A DNA stretch of 64,000 nucleotides from Brucella pseudintermedia (GTDB lineage Bacteria > Pseudomonadota > Alphaproteobacteria > Rhizobiales > Rhizobiaceae): assembly GCF_008932435.1 (NCBI RefSeq), contig NZ_WBWE01000001.1, forward strand, positions 62,001 to 126,000. The letters are read 5' to 3'. Made by a program: the position numbers and the translations under genes. This document shows positions 1 through 9,654 of this stretch, piece after piece (within the stretch, counting starts at the first letter, position 1; every line of letters begins with the position of its first letter). The notes beneath the pieces were generated by a model, which was not told the DNA's origin, did no database searches, and saw only the letters and a program-made list of their open reading frames with translations.

Positions 1-42
1 AAGAACAAGCTTGGCGAAGCCATTGAGCTGATGTGTGTTCAT
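1..42 (-). CDS. 5' end of an unidentified gene (partial)
   Basis: Reading leftward from an ATG at 42, the frame is open to the window edge and encodes MNTHQLNGFAKLVL. A purine-rich stretch (AAAGGTCGGGACGAT) precedes the ATG, and a good promoter lies at 118-145. Only 14 codons are visible, so no family can be named. The gene is transcribed in the same direction as the mechanosensitive channel gene that ends at 162. Confidence 0.4.
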   Translation of the reverse strand, partial: MNTHQLNGFAKLVL

Positions 43-117
43 ATCGTCCCGACCTTTCTATCGCTCCCGCTGCGATATGTTCTCTGTCGCGTGAGCCCTA
101 TTGCCCTGAGACACCCC

Positions 118-145
118 TTTATAAGCGGACAAAACTGAACTGCAA
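118..145 (-). promoter_or_regulatory. Candidate sigma-70 promoter for the partial gene at 1-42
   Basis: On the minus strand TTGCAG (145-140) is followed after 16 bp by TATAAA (123-118). It lies between the stop of the channel gene and the start of the partial gene, so that gene probably has its own promoter. Confidence 0.45.
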
Positions 146-161
146 CTGAACGCAATGTTCA

Positions 162-2744
162 TCAAGCGCGATCATCGTCCTTGTCCTTGGCTTCCGGCTT
201 TTCCGCACTCGCCCTTTTTGTCCTGACCGCAGACGAATTCTCTCTTTCCTGCTGCATTAACCCGGACAGTTTTTCGATTTCCGGCACGCTCAGAATGAGA
301 TCAGTCGAGGAGGAGGACAAATGCAGTCCTTCTTCATGGAAGCGCTCGACGATCTGGAAACGTAGCTCATTCTTGATGCCGCCAGTGGACGTGATATCGG
401 CAACATGCGCATAGATATCGAAGACCATCAGTGAATCGTTCATGCTTTGAAAAGCGACGAAAGGCTCCGGATTTTTCAAGATTGATGGATGGCCGCGAAC
501 GATTTCCAGCAGCAATGCATGAACCCGGCGCGGTTCGGCCGTGTAGGAAGCCTGCACGTTGATATCGATGCGCCCGAGCTTGTTGCGATGGGTCCAGTTG
601 CCAACATTGCCGTTGATAAGCGTCGAATTCGGCACGATGATCGATTGCTTCTGGAAGGTTTCCACTTCGGTCGCACGCACGCTGATCTTCTTGACGATGC
701 CGCTGACCGTGCCAGCTTCCACCCAGTCGCCGACCTTAAAGGGACGCTCGGCGAGCAGAATGAGACCGGAAACAAAGTTCTGTACGATGTTTTGCAGGCC
801 AAAACCGATGCCGAGAGAGAGACCGCCGGCAATAAGGGCGAGGTTCGACATATTGAACCCGGCTGCCGATATCCCCATCAACGCCGCCAGACAGAGGCCG
901 ACATAGCCTATGACTGTGCGGATCGAATTGCGTACGCCGGAATCGACGCGCCCGCGCGCCATGACACTGTTGTCCAGCCAGTTCTGGAACCAGCGCGTCA
1001 GCAGATAGCCGATCACGAACAGCAGCACGCCGGTCAAGAGCCCCATGAGCGAGATCGAAATATTACCGATCTGGAAACCCGTCATCAGCTGGTAGAAAGT
1101 ACTTTTCAGTTCAGCCCACTGGAAGCCAAGCTGCATCAGGACGAGCGGAATGCCGATCAGCGCCACGACGAGATTGATCAGGATGCCGGCTGCGAGGCCA
1201 AGTTGATCCAGCGTCGCGTCGTCGAAATGAAAGCGCTCCCGCATTGCCTTGCCGATATGGCTGGAAGCAAAAGCCTGCTCCTCGGAAATCGCGCGTCCGG
1301 TCAGGAAGCCCATATACATGGTCACGAGAAACGCGCCTGTCACAACGATCTGCTGTGAGATAAACCGGGCCAAGCCGATATAGCCGAAAACCGCGGTCAG
1401 GATCGGCAAAAGGCCCAATAGGATGAGGAACGTCCTGAAGGCACGCGGCCACGACCGGACAATGCCATCCTTTTCGCGCTCAACGGGCTTCAGGAAAGCG
1501 ATCGCAAGAATAAGGACACCAACCATTACGGTTGCGAGCAAGCTTTTCGCCATCGTCAACGATAGCGGCGAGGAAAGTATCTGATTGACCGTTCCGAAGA
1601 AGGAATCGAGCCCGCTTGTCAGCGCCGTTCCCGTTATCAACCAGCCAAGAACACGTCCCGGCCCCGGCGCGACCGGAACCAGCCGCCATTGCGGCATATC
1701 TGAGCTGATACAGGCGAACGCCAGCCTGTGGATGAAGAAGACCAGTCCGAGCACCAGAAAAAGCGACTGGAGGAGGGACGCAATATCTGTTCTCAGAACA
1801 TTGAAATAGTTCAGAAAAAAGTATGTCGTCGCCAGAAAGACGCCCACAGCCGCCGACGGTATTACCGTAGACCAGAAGGCCACCGACAATCGGCTTAGAT
1901 AGGAGGGCGACTCCACTGTTGGGTCACGCTGGTAGAGTGTCCCCAAAACGCGCCGCGCACCAAGTTGAATTACCAACGCGGCTACGAATGCAAAAAAGGC
2001 GGCGGCGAGAAACGAATTGAGCTTGAACGTGCTTACAAAGCGCCACCACGATTGAATGATGCGCCAGAGCGATACCATTTGCGAACTCGCCGCCGATGCA
2101 ACCTCAGTGCCGAGCGTCGTGTCGATGTTCACGCGCTGGGAAAGTGTCCTCGCAAAAAGATCGCGGCGCATATCGCCGATTTTTGCGGACATCTGATTGA
2201 CGGAAAGCGACGTATCTTCCGTCTCGCCGACAATCGCATTGATTTCCGCCTTTTCGGAGACAAGCCGGGCACGCTCTTCACTGACAATAGCCGGTTCAGG
2301 CGGCTGATCGCCGGATGGCGCCGGTCCGAGCTGTTCGAGCCGCGTATTGATTTCGCTGAGACGCGGACGGAATGAAACACCGGCATCAAGAAGCTTCTTC
2401 GAAAGAGAATCCAGCTGGAGCTTGAGATTGGCGAGCGTTTCATCGTTCGAAGCCGCCTTCGGCAGCTGATCGCTGATCCGCTTCGTCTGCTGCTTCAAAT
2501 CATCGATAACAGGCCTTTGCTGCTGAACCACATTGGAAACGGGCGCCGCCGCTGGTTGCTGACCGGTGGCAGCGGGCGCCTGCGTGCTTTGTGGAACAGC
2601 AGCGGGCGCGGCTGGTGCCGGCTGCTTGTTGTCCTGCGCAAAGGCGGGCGCAAAGCTTCCCGGCGACAGGGCACCGATCAGAAGAGAAAATGCAAGAACA
2701 CGAAACGTCGATGAATATGCCAATTCAATTCTGCCGTTAAACAA
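162..2744 (-). CDS. MscS-family mechanosensitive ion channel with DUF3772-type N-terminus
   Basis: This 860-residue protein begins with a signal peptide (hydrophobic segment at about 12-34, cleavage near AFAQ) and a Pro/Ala-rich linker. A coiled-coil periplasmic region at about 75-215 corresponds to the DUF3772 part seen in large alphaproteobacterial MscS proteins. About ten membrane helices follow. The channel domain lies at about 630-790 and contains the pore-helix and beta-domain signature GLQNIVQNFVSGLILLAERP, then KVGDW and IIVPNSTLI. The family releases solutes on hypo-osmotic shock from the inner membrane. The C-terminus is charged (KAEAKDKDDDRA-like). It is a single gene with no close partner. 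The family call is firm; the gating role is inferred. Confidence 0.9.
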   Translation of the reverse strand: MFNGRIELAYSSTFRVLAFSLLIGALSPGSFAPAFAQDNKQPAPAAPAAVPQSTQAPAATGQQPAAAPVSNVVQQQRPVIDDLKQQTKRISDQLPKAASNDETLANLKLQLDSLSKKLLDAGVSFRPRLSEINTRLEQLGPAPSGDQPPEPAIVSEERARLVSEKAEINAIVGETEDTSLSVNQMSAKIGDMRRDLFARTLSQRVNIDTTLGTEVASAASSQMVSLWRIIQSWWRFVSTFKLNSFLAAAFFAFVAALVIQLGARRVLGTLYQRDPTVESPSYLSRLSVAFWSTVIPSAAVGVFLATTYFFLNYFNVLRTDIASLLQSLFLVLGLVFFIHRLAFACISSDMPQWRLVPVAPGPGRVLGWLITGTALTSGLDSFFGTVNQILSSPLSLTMAKSLLATVMVGVLILAIAFLKPVEREKDGIVRSWPRAFRTFLILLGLLPILTAVFGYIGLARFISQQIVVTGAFLVTMYMGFLTGRAISEEQAFASSHIGKAMRERFHFDDATLDQLGLAAGILINLVVALIGIPLVLMQLGFQWAELKSTFYQLMTGFQIGNISISLMGLLTGVLLFVIGYLLTRWFQNWLDNSVMARGRVDSGVRNSIRTVIGYVGLCLAALMGISAAGFNMSNLALIAGGLSLGIGFGLQNIVQNFVSGLILLAERPFKVGDWVEAGTVSGIVKKISVRATEVETFQKQSIIVPNSTLINGNVGNWTHRNKLGRIDINVQASYTAEPRRVHALLLEIVRGHPSILKNPEPFVAFQSMNDSLMVFDIYAHVADITSTGGIKNELRFQIVERFHEEGLHLSSSSTDLILSVPEIEKLSGLMQQERENSSAVRTKRASAEKPEAKDKDDDRA

Positions 2745-2963
2745 GACACGGTTTCAACATAAAGCGCCCTAAAAGGGATGCAAGGCGTGGCTGTTTACAA
2801 GATTTCACAGCATGTAGGAAGCGGACAGATACCCTATCAGGCGAGCCTTGATGCCAGTATTTCCTTGTTCGTGCGAACACAAATGATTAATGAGGATTCG
2901 CAATGAGTGTGAAAAGCGGGCTCAACTCCACGGTTAGACTCTAAAGAAAGTCTTGGCGATTTG

Positions 2964-3377
2964 ATGAAGGGCATGAAAAACACGGAACAGCACAAGCGGC
3001 ATGGTTTCATGCTGTTCGTGACGTGCGTTCTGTCGTTTACCGCTTTTCTCTTTGCCGTCGATTTTTCAACGCCCGATGACGATGCGGCATCTCATTCCGG
3101 CGGCATCGTGGCAAGGCAAGTCGAAGGCAGTCCAGCGACGCCTGTTCGCCAGCAATCCACCCCCTCACCGCAGCCCATGCGGGCGATTCTGATCGAAGCC
3201 ATAGCAGCCAAGATCAAAGCTGCGTATTTCGACAGCTCGGGCGCGGCACTCCCGGTTGTGGCGGCGGCAGCGTTTCTTCCAAAGACGGGTTCAGCCGAAG
3301 CGGCGCGGAAAATCCAGCGCCTCGCGGTCTTGCAGGGACATTTTGGCTCTGCCCGTGCGCCCCCGAAAAGCGCATAA
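2964..3377 (+). CDS. Hypothetical single-pass membrane or exported protein
   Basis: A 137-residue ORF with a positively charged N-terminus and one hydrophobic segment at about 14-31 (FMLFVTCVLSFTAFLFAV), followed by a low-complexity Ala/Pro/Ser-rich tail. I recognise no family. Starts are possible at TTG 2961, ATG 2964 and ATG 2973; none has an ideal ribosome-binding site, so the start is uncertain. It lies 106 bp upstream of secDF on the same strand, so it could share that transcript. A minus-strand frame is also open here, so coding status is only moderately supported. Confidence 0.45.
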   Translation: MKGMKNTEQHKRHGFMLFVTCVLSFTAFLFAVDFSTPDDDAASHSGGIVARQVEGSPATPVRQQSTPSPQPMRAILIEAIAAKIKAAYFDSSGAALPVVAAAAFLPKTGSAEAARKIQRLAVLQGHFGSARAPPKSA

Positions 3378-3483
3378 TGCGCCATTCTTGATGATTGGCC
3401 CCTACCGATCCTAACGCCATTGAAAACAATGCCCGCGTCAGCCTTCGAGTGGCAACCGGGCTTACCAACCGGAACCTTAATCC

Positions 3484-6018
3484 ATGCGTACTTCGAAATG
3501 GGTGGTTGTGCTATATAGCCTGATCGTTGCGATCGGCGTTATCATCGCCTTGCCCAACTTCTTTACCCAAAAGCAACTTGACGCGATGCCGTCCTGGTTC
3601 CCCAAGCGCCAGGTCACGCTCGGCCTTGATCTGCGCGGCGGCTCCTATCTCGTGCTTGAAGTCGATGCAGCCAGCCTGAAGAAGGATCGCTTGCGGACTT
3701 TGCTCGACGATGCCCGCAGCAAGCTGCGCGCCGAACGCATCCAGCCGCAGTCTATCCGCGCCGTCGGTGATGCGGTTGTCGTGACCATCCCTGACGCCGA
3801 CCAGCGCGCCAAGGCGGAAACTGCACTGCGCACCTTGATTTCGCAGGTCAATACCAGCGGGTTCGGTACGGCGATCAATGACATAGATGTCGCCTCGACC
3901 GACAATCAGGTGCGTCTGACCCTGACGGAAGCGGGCTTCAACTACCGCCTCGACGCCGCTCTCCAGCAGAGCCTTGAAATCATCCGTCAGCGCGTCGACC
4001 AAGTTGGCGTCGCCGAACCTTCGATCCAGCGCGTGGGTTCTGACCGCATCGTGGTTCAGCTTCCCGGCCTTCAGGATCCGGCACAGCTTCGCCAGCTTCT
4101 TGGAAGTACGGCGAAAATGAGCTTCCATATGGTTGCGGATGCCAATCCGAACGATGCGCCGCCTCCCGGCGTGACGATTATGCCGGATTCCAAGGACCCG
4201 AATATCAAATACCCGATCGAAGATCAGATCGCGCTTTCCGGCGAGCGTCTCACCGATGCGCGTGCAGGATTCGACCAGCGTACCAATGAGCCGATCGTGT
4301 CCTTCCGCTTCGATAGTCTCGGAGCGCGCCAGTTCGCGGATATCACCACAAAGAACGTCAATCGCCCGTTCGCTATCGTGCTCGACGGCAAGGTGTTGAG
4401 CGCTCCGGTCATCCGCGAACCGATCACCGGTGGTTCGGGTCAGATTTCCGGCAGCTTTACCGTTCAGGACACGGTGGTTCTTTCCGCACTCCTGCGCGCC
4501 GGCGCCCTGCCCGCGCCGCTCACCGTTATCGAGGAACGCACGGTTGGTCCTGATCTCGGCGGCGATGCGATCAAGATGGGCCTGATTACCGGTGTGATCG
4601 GCTTCGTGCTAGTCGCGGTCTTCATCCAGCTCCTGTACGGTGTCTGGGGAACTATCGCCAATGTGGCCCTCCTGCTTCACACCCTGCTTACCTTCTCGGC
4701 CTTGAGCCTTATTGGTGCAACGCTGACATTGCCTGGCATCGCCGGTATCATTCTCGGCATTGGTATCGCGGTTGACGCGAATATTCTCATCAACGAACGT
4801 ATCCGCGAAGAAACGCGGCGCGGCCTCGGAGCCATGGCCGCGCTGGACAAGGGCTTCCACAGCGCTTTCTCCACCATTGTGGACGCGAATGTCACCTCGC
4901 TGATCTCGACTCTGCTGCTCTTCACCTTCGGCACAGGCCCGGTTCGCGGCTTTGCGATTACCATGATGCTCGGCATCGCGATCTCCATGTTCACGGACGT
5001 AACGCTCGTCCGCATGGTGATGGCGTGGTACGTTCGCAAACGTAAGCTGAAGGTGCTTGTCATCGAGCCGTTCCTGAAATTCGTTCCCGAAAAGACGAAT
5101 ATCAGCTTCATGAACGCCCGCTTCGTCGGCATTGGTGTCTCGATCGTCCTGTCCATCCTGTCGATTGGCCTGTTCTTCAAACCGGGTCTGAATTACGGCA
5201 TCGACTTCAAGGGCGGCATTCAGGCGGAAATCGTTACATCACAGCCTGCCGATCTGGCGCAATTGCGCGCCAAGCTTGGCTCGCTTGGACTTGGTGAAGT
5301 CGCGCTCCAGTCTGCAGGCAGCCCGAACGATGTTCTGATCCGCGTGCAGCGGCAGGATGGTGGCGAAGAAGCGCAGACGGCCGCCGTAAACAAGATGCGT
5401 CAGGCTGTCACCGAGCTCGATCCCGGCGTGAAGATCGAACGGACGGAAGTCGTCGGTCCGAAGGTCTCTGGCGAACTGGCCCGCTCCGGCTTCATCGCGG
5501 TTGTCCTTTCGGCGCTCGGCATGCTCATTTATCTGTGGTGGCGTTTCGAATGGTTCTTCGCGATGGGCGCGATCATCACGCTTGTCCTCGATACCACCAA
5601 GATGGTCGGCTTTTTCGCGCTGTTGCAGCTCGACTTTAACCTGACCGCCATCGCAGCGCTTCTGACTGCTATCGGCTACTCGGTAAACGATAAGGTTGTG
5701 GTTTATGACCGCATGCGAGAAAATATGCGGCTTTATAAATCGAAACCGCTGCGCGAAATCGTGGACATGAGTATCAATCAGGTGCTCGTCCGCTGTATCT
5801 ATACATCGATGACGACGTTCCTGTGTATGCTTCCGATGGCTATCTGGGGCGGCAGCGCGGTTCATAATTTTGCCGTTCCGATGCTGTTCGGTATCGTGAT
5901 CGCAACGTCGTCGTCGATCTTCATCGCTGCTCCGATTCTGCTCTTGCTCGGCAACTGGTGGCAGCACCGAAAGGAAGCCCACCAAGCAATTGAAGACAGC
6001 GCCGCAGCGCAGAAATGA
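3484..6018 (+). CDS. secDF: Protein translocase subunit SecDF (fused SecD-SecF)
   Basis: An 844-residue fusion of SecD and SecF, the proton-driven accessory subunits that pull secreted proteins through SecYEG in the inner membrane. Residues 46-53 are LGLDLRGG, the start of the SecD periplasmic region. A block of membrane helices with the conserved GIAGIILGIGIAVDANILIN motif lies near residue 425. The SecF half starts near residue 545, with NYGIDFKGG and then TAIGYSVNDKVVVYDRMREN. Separate SecD and SecF proteins together are about this length. Fused forms occur in Brucella and Bacillus. No yajC is adjacent. The start is an ATG with a weak GGAACC upstream. Confidence 0.96.
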   Translation: MRTSKWVVVLYSLIVAIGVIIALPNFFTQKQLDAMPSWFPKRQVTLGLDLRGGSYLVLEVDAASLKKDRLRTLLDDARSKLRAERIQPQSIRAVGDAVVVTIPDADQRAKAETALRTLISQVNTSGFGTAINDIDVASTDNQVRLTLTEAGFNYRLDAALQQSLEIIRQRVDQVGVAEPSIQRVGSDRIVVQLPGLQDPAQLRQLLGSTAKMSFHMVADANPNDAPPPGVTIMPDSKDPNIKYPIEDQIALSGERLTDARAGFDQRTNEPIVSFRFDSLGARQFADITTKNVNRPFAIVLDGKVLSAPVIREPITGGSGQISGSFTVQDTVVLSALLRAGALPAPLTVIEERTVGPDLGGDAIKMGLITGVIGFVLVAVFIQLLYGVWGTIANVALLLHTLLTFSALSLIGATLTLPGIAGIILGIGIAVDANILINERIREETRRGLGAMAALDKGFHSAFSTIVDANVTSLISTLLLFTFGTGPVRGFAITMMLGIAISMFTDVTLVRMVMAWYVRKRKLKVLVIEPFLKFVPEKTNISFMNARFVGIGVSIVLSILSIGLFFKPGLNYGIDFKGGIQAEIVTSQPADLAQLRAKLGSLGLGEVALQSAGSPNDVLIRVQRQDGGEEAQTAAVNKMRQAVTELDPGVKIERTEVVGPKVSGELARSGFIAVVLSALGMLIYLWWRFEWFFAMGAIITLVLDTTKMVGFFALLQLDFNLTAIAALLTAIGYSVNDKVVVYDRMRENMRLYKSKPLREIVDMSINQVLVRCIYTSMTTFLCMLPMAIWGGSAVHNFAVPMLFGIVIATSSSIFIAAPILLLLGNWWQHRKEAHQAIEDSAAAQK

Positions 6019-6095
6019 CCCATTCGCCGGGCAAGGTTCATGCCTTGCCCGGCTTCCACATACAGAATAGAGAAGCCAGAGGGGGAAGGCACCTG

Positions 6096-7940
6096 ATGCC
6101 CCATGACACGCCTTTGATAGCGACAATCGTCATCGGGTTATGCCTGGCCTTCATCTTCGGTGCGATAGCCACCCGCCTGAAAATCTCACCTCTCGTTGGC
6201 TATCTCCTGGCCGGTGTCATTGCCGGTCCCCACACACCCGGTTTCGTTGCAGATCAGGACCTCATTCTGCAGCTCGCTGAAATTGGCGTTATACTGCTGA
6301 TGTTCGGTGTCGGCCTACACTTTTCGCTTAAAGATCTCCTTTCCGTCAAAGCCATCGCGGTACCCGGCGCACTTGCGCAGATCGCTGCCGCCGCAGCCCT
6401 CGGTACCGGTCTCGGCCTCGCACTCGGCTGGGACGTGCAGGCGGGTCTGGTTTTCGGCCTTGCCCTTTCAACCGCCAGTACAGTTGTCCTTCTGCGCGCC
6501 ATGCAGGAGCGCCGCCTGATCGATACGGAACGCGGACGCATTGCTGTCGGCTGGCTGATCGTCGAAGACCTCGCAATGGTCATGGCGCTCGTGTTGCTTC
6601 CGGCCATTGCCAGCGTCACCGGCCGCGCAGAAGGCACGGCAGCAAGCGATCCCATTATTTCATGGCTTGGCCTCGGCATTGGCGGCATCATTCTACTTAC
6701 CATAGCCAAGGTCATCCTGTTCGTTGCGCTGATGCTAATCGTTGGACGCAAGGTCATACCCTGGCTTCTCAATGTCGTGGCCCAAACCGGCTCACGCGAA
6801 TTGTTTCGTTTGGGCGTGCTCGCTATTGCACTCGGCGTCGCCTTTGGCGCAGCCCATCTGTTTGGCGTTTCCTTCGCGCTGGGCGCATTCTTCGCTGGCA
6901 TGGTCATGAGCGAATCCGAGCTTAGTCATCGGGCCGCTGAAGAGTCCCTCCCCCTGCGAGATGCCTTTGCGGTGCTGTTCTTCATTTCTGTCGGCATGCT
7001 TTTCGATCCGATGAGCCTTGTCCGTGACCCGCTTCCCCTGCTCGGAACGCTCGCCATTATTCTCGTTGGAAAGTCGGTCGCTGCATTTTTCATCGTGCGC
7101 GCTTTCCGTCGTCCGGTCAGCACGGCGCTCACCATTTCGGCCAGCCTTGCGCAAATCGGTGAATTCTCTTTCATTCTTGCAGGGTTGGGCGTCAGTCTCA
7201 ATCTTCTCCCTCCAGCCGGGCGCGATCTCATTCTCGCGGGCGCAATCCTCTCAATCTTCCTCAATCCGGTCATGTTCATCGTAGCGGAACGGATGCGGCC
7301 ATGGATCGAAAAGCGAAGCAAAGGCGAAATGACAGCCGGTGAGAATATCGAAGCCGAGCCCAGCATTTCCGAGCCCGAGCCTTTGCCGCAAACATCGCTG
7401 GTCGCGCACACGATTGTGGTCGGTTATGGCCAGATTGGTGCTGGTATCGCGGGAGGATTGCAGGCGGAAACTTCACCTTTTCTGGTGATCGAGGATTCGC
7501 CGAAAGTAAGCGCATCTTTGAAGGACAAGGGCATTGAGGCTATCACCGGCAATGCTTCGGATTCTGAAATACTGGCGGCTGCCAATCCGTCAGCCGCCAG
7601 AAATCTGGTCATCGCGATACCCAACGCCTTTGAGGCTGGTCGTGTGACCGCGCTGGCTCGAGCCGCCAACCCGGAAATAAACATCGTCGTGCGCGCCTGT
7701 TCAAAAGCAGAAGCACAATACCTGCATGATCTTGGCGCTAATTCCGTCATTCTGGGCGAGGAAGAGATTGCAGCCGCCATGGCGAAGGCAATCGGAACCG
7801 AAATCAAAAGGAAAGACGCCGTCACCGTTTCGGACGGCGAAACGCAGAACGGCATAATGGGAACAATATCGGACGGATTGGCCGATATGACGGGCAATAA
7901 TGGGGATGATATGAAGCATGAACGCGTGGTGACCGGCTGA
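6096..7940 (+). CDS. ybaL: YbaL/KefB-type monovalent cation:proton antiporter (CPA2) with TrkA-N domain
   Basis: Starting at ATG 6096, which has the strong site GGGGGAAGG six bases upstream, the product is 614 residues. An upstream in-frame extension to 6015 overlaps secDF and lacks such a site. Residues 1-390 form the multi-helix Na+/H+ exchanger domain (for example YLLAGVIAGPHTPGF and LMFGVGLHFSLKDLL). From about 415 there is a Rossmann-type RCK/TrkA-N domain starting VVGYGQIGAGIAGGL. The family moves K+ or Na+ against protons at the inner membrane under nucleotide control. Its stop overlaps the start of the next gene by one base, so the two are co-translated. Confidence 0.9.
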   Translation: MPHDTPLIATIVIGLCLAFIFGAIATRLKISPLVGYLLAGVIAGPHTPGFVADQDLILQLAEIGVILLMFGVGLHFSLKDLLSVKAIAVPGALAQIAAAAALGTGLGLALGWDVQAGLVFGLALSTASTVVLLRAMQERRLIDTERGRIAVGWLIVEDLAMVMALVLLPAIASVTGRAEGTAASDPIISWLGLGIGGIILLTIAKVILFVALMLIVGRKVIPWLLNVVAQTGSRELFRLGVLAIALGVAFGAAHLFGVSFALGAFFAGMVMSESELSHRAAEESLPLRDAFAVLFFISVGMLFDPMSLVRDPLPLLGTLAIILVGKSVAAFFIVRAFRRPVSTALTISASLAQIGEFSFILAGLGVSLNLLPPAGRDLILAGAILSIFLNPVMFIVAERMRPWIEKRSKGEMTAGENIEAEPSISEPEPLPQTSLVAHTIVVGYGQIGAGIAGGLQAETSPFLVIEDSPKVSASLKDKGIEAITGNASDSEILAAANPSAARNLVIAIPNAFEAGRVTALARAANPEINIVVRACSKAEAQYLHDLGANSVILGEEEIAAAMAKAIGTEIKRKDAVTVSDGETQNGIMGTISDGLADMTGNNGDDMKHERVVTG

Positions 7941-8887
7941 TGAAAGCAAAGGATTATATCTGGCCGGTCGTAGGCATTTGCGCAGTCGGAGTTTCGGTCT
8001 GGCTTCTTTATCGCGAGCTTCGCAGCATATCGCTGGATGATGTTCTGGACAGCCTTTATGCCATCCGGGCTCACCATTGGGTTCTGGCGGCGGGTTCCGC
8101 GCTTCTCGCCTATAGTTCGCTTGCAGGCTATGATCGTATCGCGCTGCTGCATCTCAAACGCAAAATTTCCTGGCTGTTTATCGCGCTTTGTTCCTTCACC
8201 ACCTACGCCTTATCGCACAATATCGGAGCCTCAGTCGTCTCCGGCGCCGTAGTGCGCTATCGAGCTTATTCCTCGCAAGGCATGCCGGGCAGTGAAATCG
8301 CCGTCCTGATTGCCTTTTGCTCTTTTACGTTCATTCTTGGCGTTATCATAACCTCCAGCGTCGTTCTTCTGCTGGAGCCGCACATTCTGATGCGTTTCAA
8401 CGAGGAACTGACACCGACCGTTTCCATTGTCATCGCACTTTTGATGCTGGCATTTGTGCTGCTCTATGTCTTCGGCAGCTGGTTGCGCCTGCGCCCGCTC
8501 CAGATCGGCAGTTTCCGGCTCGAATATCCGCGCATGTCGGTGGTTGTGCAGCAGCTCATCGTCGCTCCGCTGGAACTGATCGGCGCCGCCGGCATCATCT
8601 ACTTTGCCTTGCCAGAGGCAGGTAATCCCGGCTTTCTCATTATTCTCGGCATCTTTCTCGTTTCGTTCTCGGCAGCTTTGATATCGCACGCCCCCGGCGG
8701 TCTCGGCGTCCTGGAACTGGTTTTCCTGACAGGTTTGCCGGATATGAATCAGGCAGACGTTCTCGCTGCGCTGATCGTGTTTCGACTGCTTTATCTGCTT
8801 ATTCCGTTCGCAATGTCGCTCGTGGTGGTGCTCGTTTTTGAAAAGTCCCAGTTTCTGCTGCGGTGGAACGAAAAACAGCAAAAATAG
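7940..8887 (+). CDS. YbhN/UPF0104-type membrane protein (lysylphosphatidylglycerol synthase TM-like)
   Basis: A 315-residue protein with about eight membrane helices that resembles the flippase half of MprF and E. coli YbhN. The segment SHNIGASVVSGAVVRYR and the APGGLGVLE motif near residue 250 are typical of the family. No cytoplasmic synthase domain is attached. Start codon and upstream stop share one base (TGATG), which links it to the ybaL-type antiporter gene. Family members are linked to lipid or hopanoid traffic, but no function can be read here. Confidence 0.8.
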   Translation: MKAKDYIWPVVGICAVGVSVWLLYRELRSISLDDVLDSLYAIRAHHWVLAAGSALLAYSSLAGYDRIALLHLKRKISWLFIALCSFTTYALSHNIGASVVSGAVVRYRAYSSQGMPGSEIAVLIAFCSFTFILGVIITSSVVLLLEPHILMRFNEELTPTVSIVIALLMLAFVLLYVFGSWLRLRPLQIGSFRLEYPRMSVVVQQLIVAPLELIGAAGIIYFALPEAGNPGFLIILGIFLVSFSAALISHAPGGLGVLELVFLTGLPDMNQADVLAALIVFRLLYLLIPFAMSLVVVLVFEKSQFLLRWNEKQQK

Positions 8888-8921
8888 ACCCGCCAGACAT
8901 GGAGCATAATTTTCACATAAT

Positions 8922-8944
8922 CGCTCTAAATTGAATTTGTTTTC
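8922..8944. repeat. Short repeat motif, copy 1
   Basis: The sequence CGCTCTAAATTGAATTTG followed by TTTTC closely matches 12398-12419 (CGCTCTAAACTGGATTG plus TTTTC). Copy 1 lies after the YbhN-type gene and copy 2 upstream of sbp. It may be half of a short intergenic element common in this bacterial group. A small GC hairpin (8953-8965) lies just downstream. Confidence 0.4.
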
Positions 8945-9050
8945 CTTAAAAAGGCGGCTTCCGCCACTTATCTTGGAACCAGTTTCGCAAAGCGCAAGCA
9001 TCGCGAAATTGAACGCCCTCCCAAGGCTTTAATTCCAAGAGGAAAGACGC

Positions 9051-9614
9051 ATGCCTGCGACATTGATCATCCCCGGCTACAAGGGATCGGAAGCAGGCCA
9101 CTGGCAGCGCCAATGGTTGCATGACGATCCGTCAGCATTGCTCGTCGAACAGGACGACTGGCACTATCCGGTGCTATCCGACTGGATGCACGCGCTCGAA
9201 GCCAAGCTCGCCGAAAACCCCGGCGCGGTTCTGGTTGCCCATAGCCTCGGCTGTGCGCTCGTCGCCCATCTGTCGAGCCGACCATCGGCTGCTCATGTGG
9301 CGGGTGCACTTCTCGTTGCACCGGCCGACGCTGAGACCATGGCCCGCAGGGACAGTCGTTTCCAGAGCTTTGCCCCGCTGCCCCGCCACGAACTGGGTTT
9401 CCCTTCTATCGTCGTGGCAAGCCGCAACGATGAGTATATGAGCTTTGCCAAGGCTGAAGCTCTTTCGCATGTGTGGGGTTCGGGATTTGTCGACCTGGGC
9501 CATGCCGGTCACATCAACGTGGCAAGCGGTTTCAGCCGCTGGCCTGAGGGAATTATTCTGGCGTCCTCGCTGCACAGAGAACCGGTAACCAACACGCTTT
9601 CCCAAGCAGCGTGA
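9051..9614 (+). CDS. RBBP9/YdeN-family serine hydrolase
   Basis: A 187-residue compact alpha/beta hydrolase. The N-terminal IIPGYKGSEAGHWQ block is the family signature. The nucleophile Ser lies in VAHSLGC near residue 65, the acidic residue in SRNDEYM near 128, and the His in LGHAGHIN near 150, so the catalytic triad is complete. The start has GAGGAAAGACGC before the ATG. No signal peptide is present, so it should be cytoplasmic. Its natural substrate is unknown. It converges on cysW and ends in a good terminator. Confidence 0.88.
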   Translation: MPATLIIPGYKGSEAGHWQRQWLHDDPSALLVEQDDWHYPVLSDWMHALEAKLAENPGAVLVAHSLGCALVAHLSSRPSAAHVAGALLVAPADAETMARRDSRFQSFAPLPRHELGFPSIVVASRNDEYMSFAKAEALSHVWGSGFVDLGHAGHINVASGFSRWPEGIILASSLHREPVTNTLSQAA

Positions 9615-9618
9615 CCGC

Positions 9619-9654
9619 GAGCCGTCTATTCCTCGAATGGACGGCTCCCTTTTT
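9619..9654 (+). terminator. Rho-independent terminator of the hydrolase gene
   Basis: Arms GAGCCGTC (9619-9626) and GACGGCTC (9640-9647) are followed by a T-rich run at 9650-9654. The run reaches the stop codon of the convergent cysW. Confidence 0.75.

Noticed and set aside
489-1358. 289-codon frame opposite the mechanosensitive channel gene
   Set aside because: It is antisense to a clear family member, has no recognisable motif, and shows the composition of a shadow frame.
2866-2879. TGTTCG-TG-CGAACA dyad as a LexA box
   Set aside because: The alphaproteobacterial LexA site is a direct repeat GTTC-N7-GTTC; this dyad has a different layout and no SOS gene follows.
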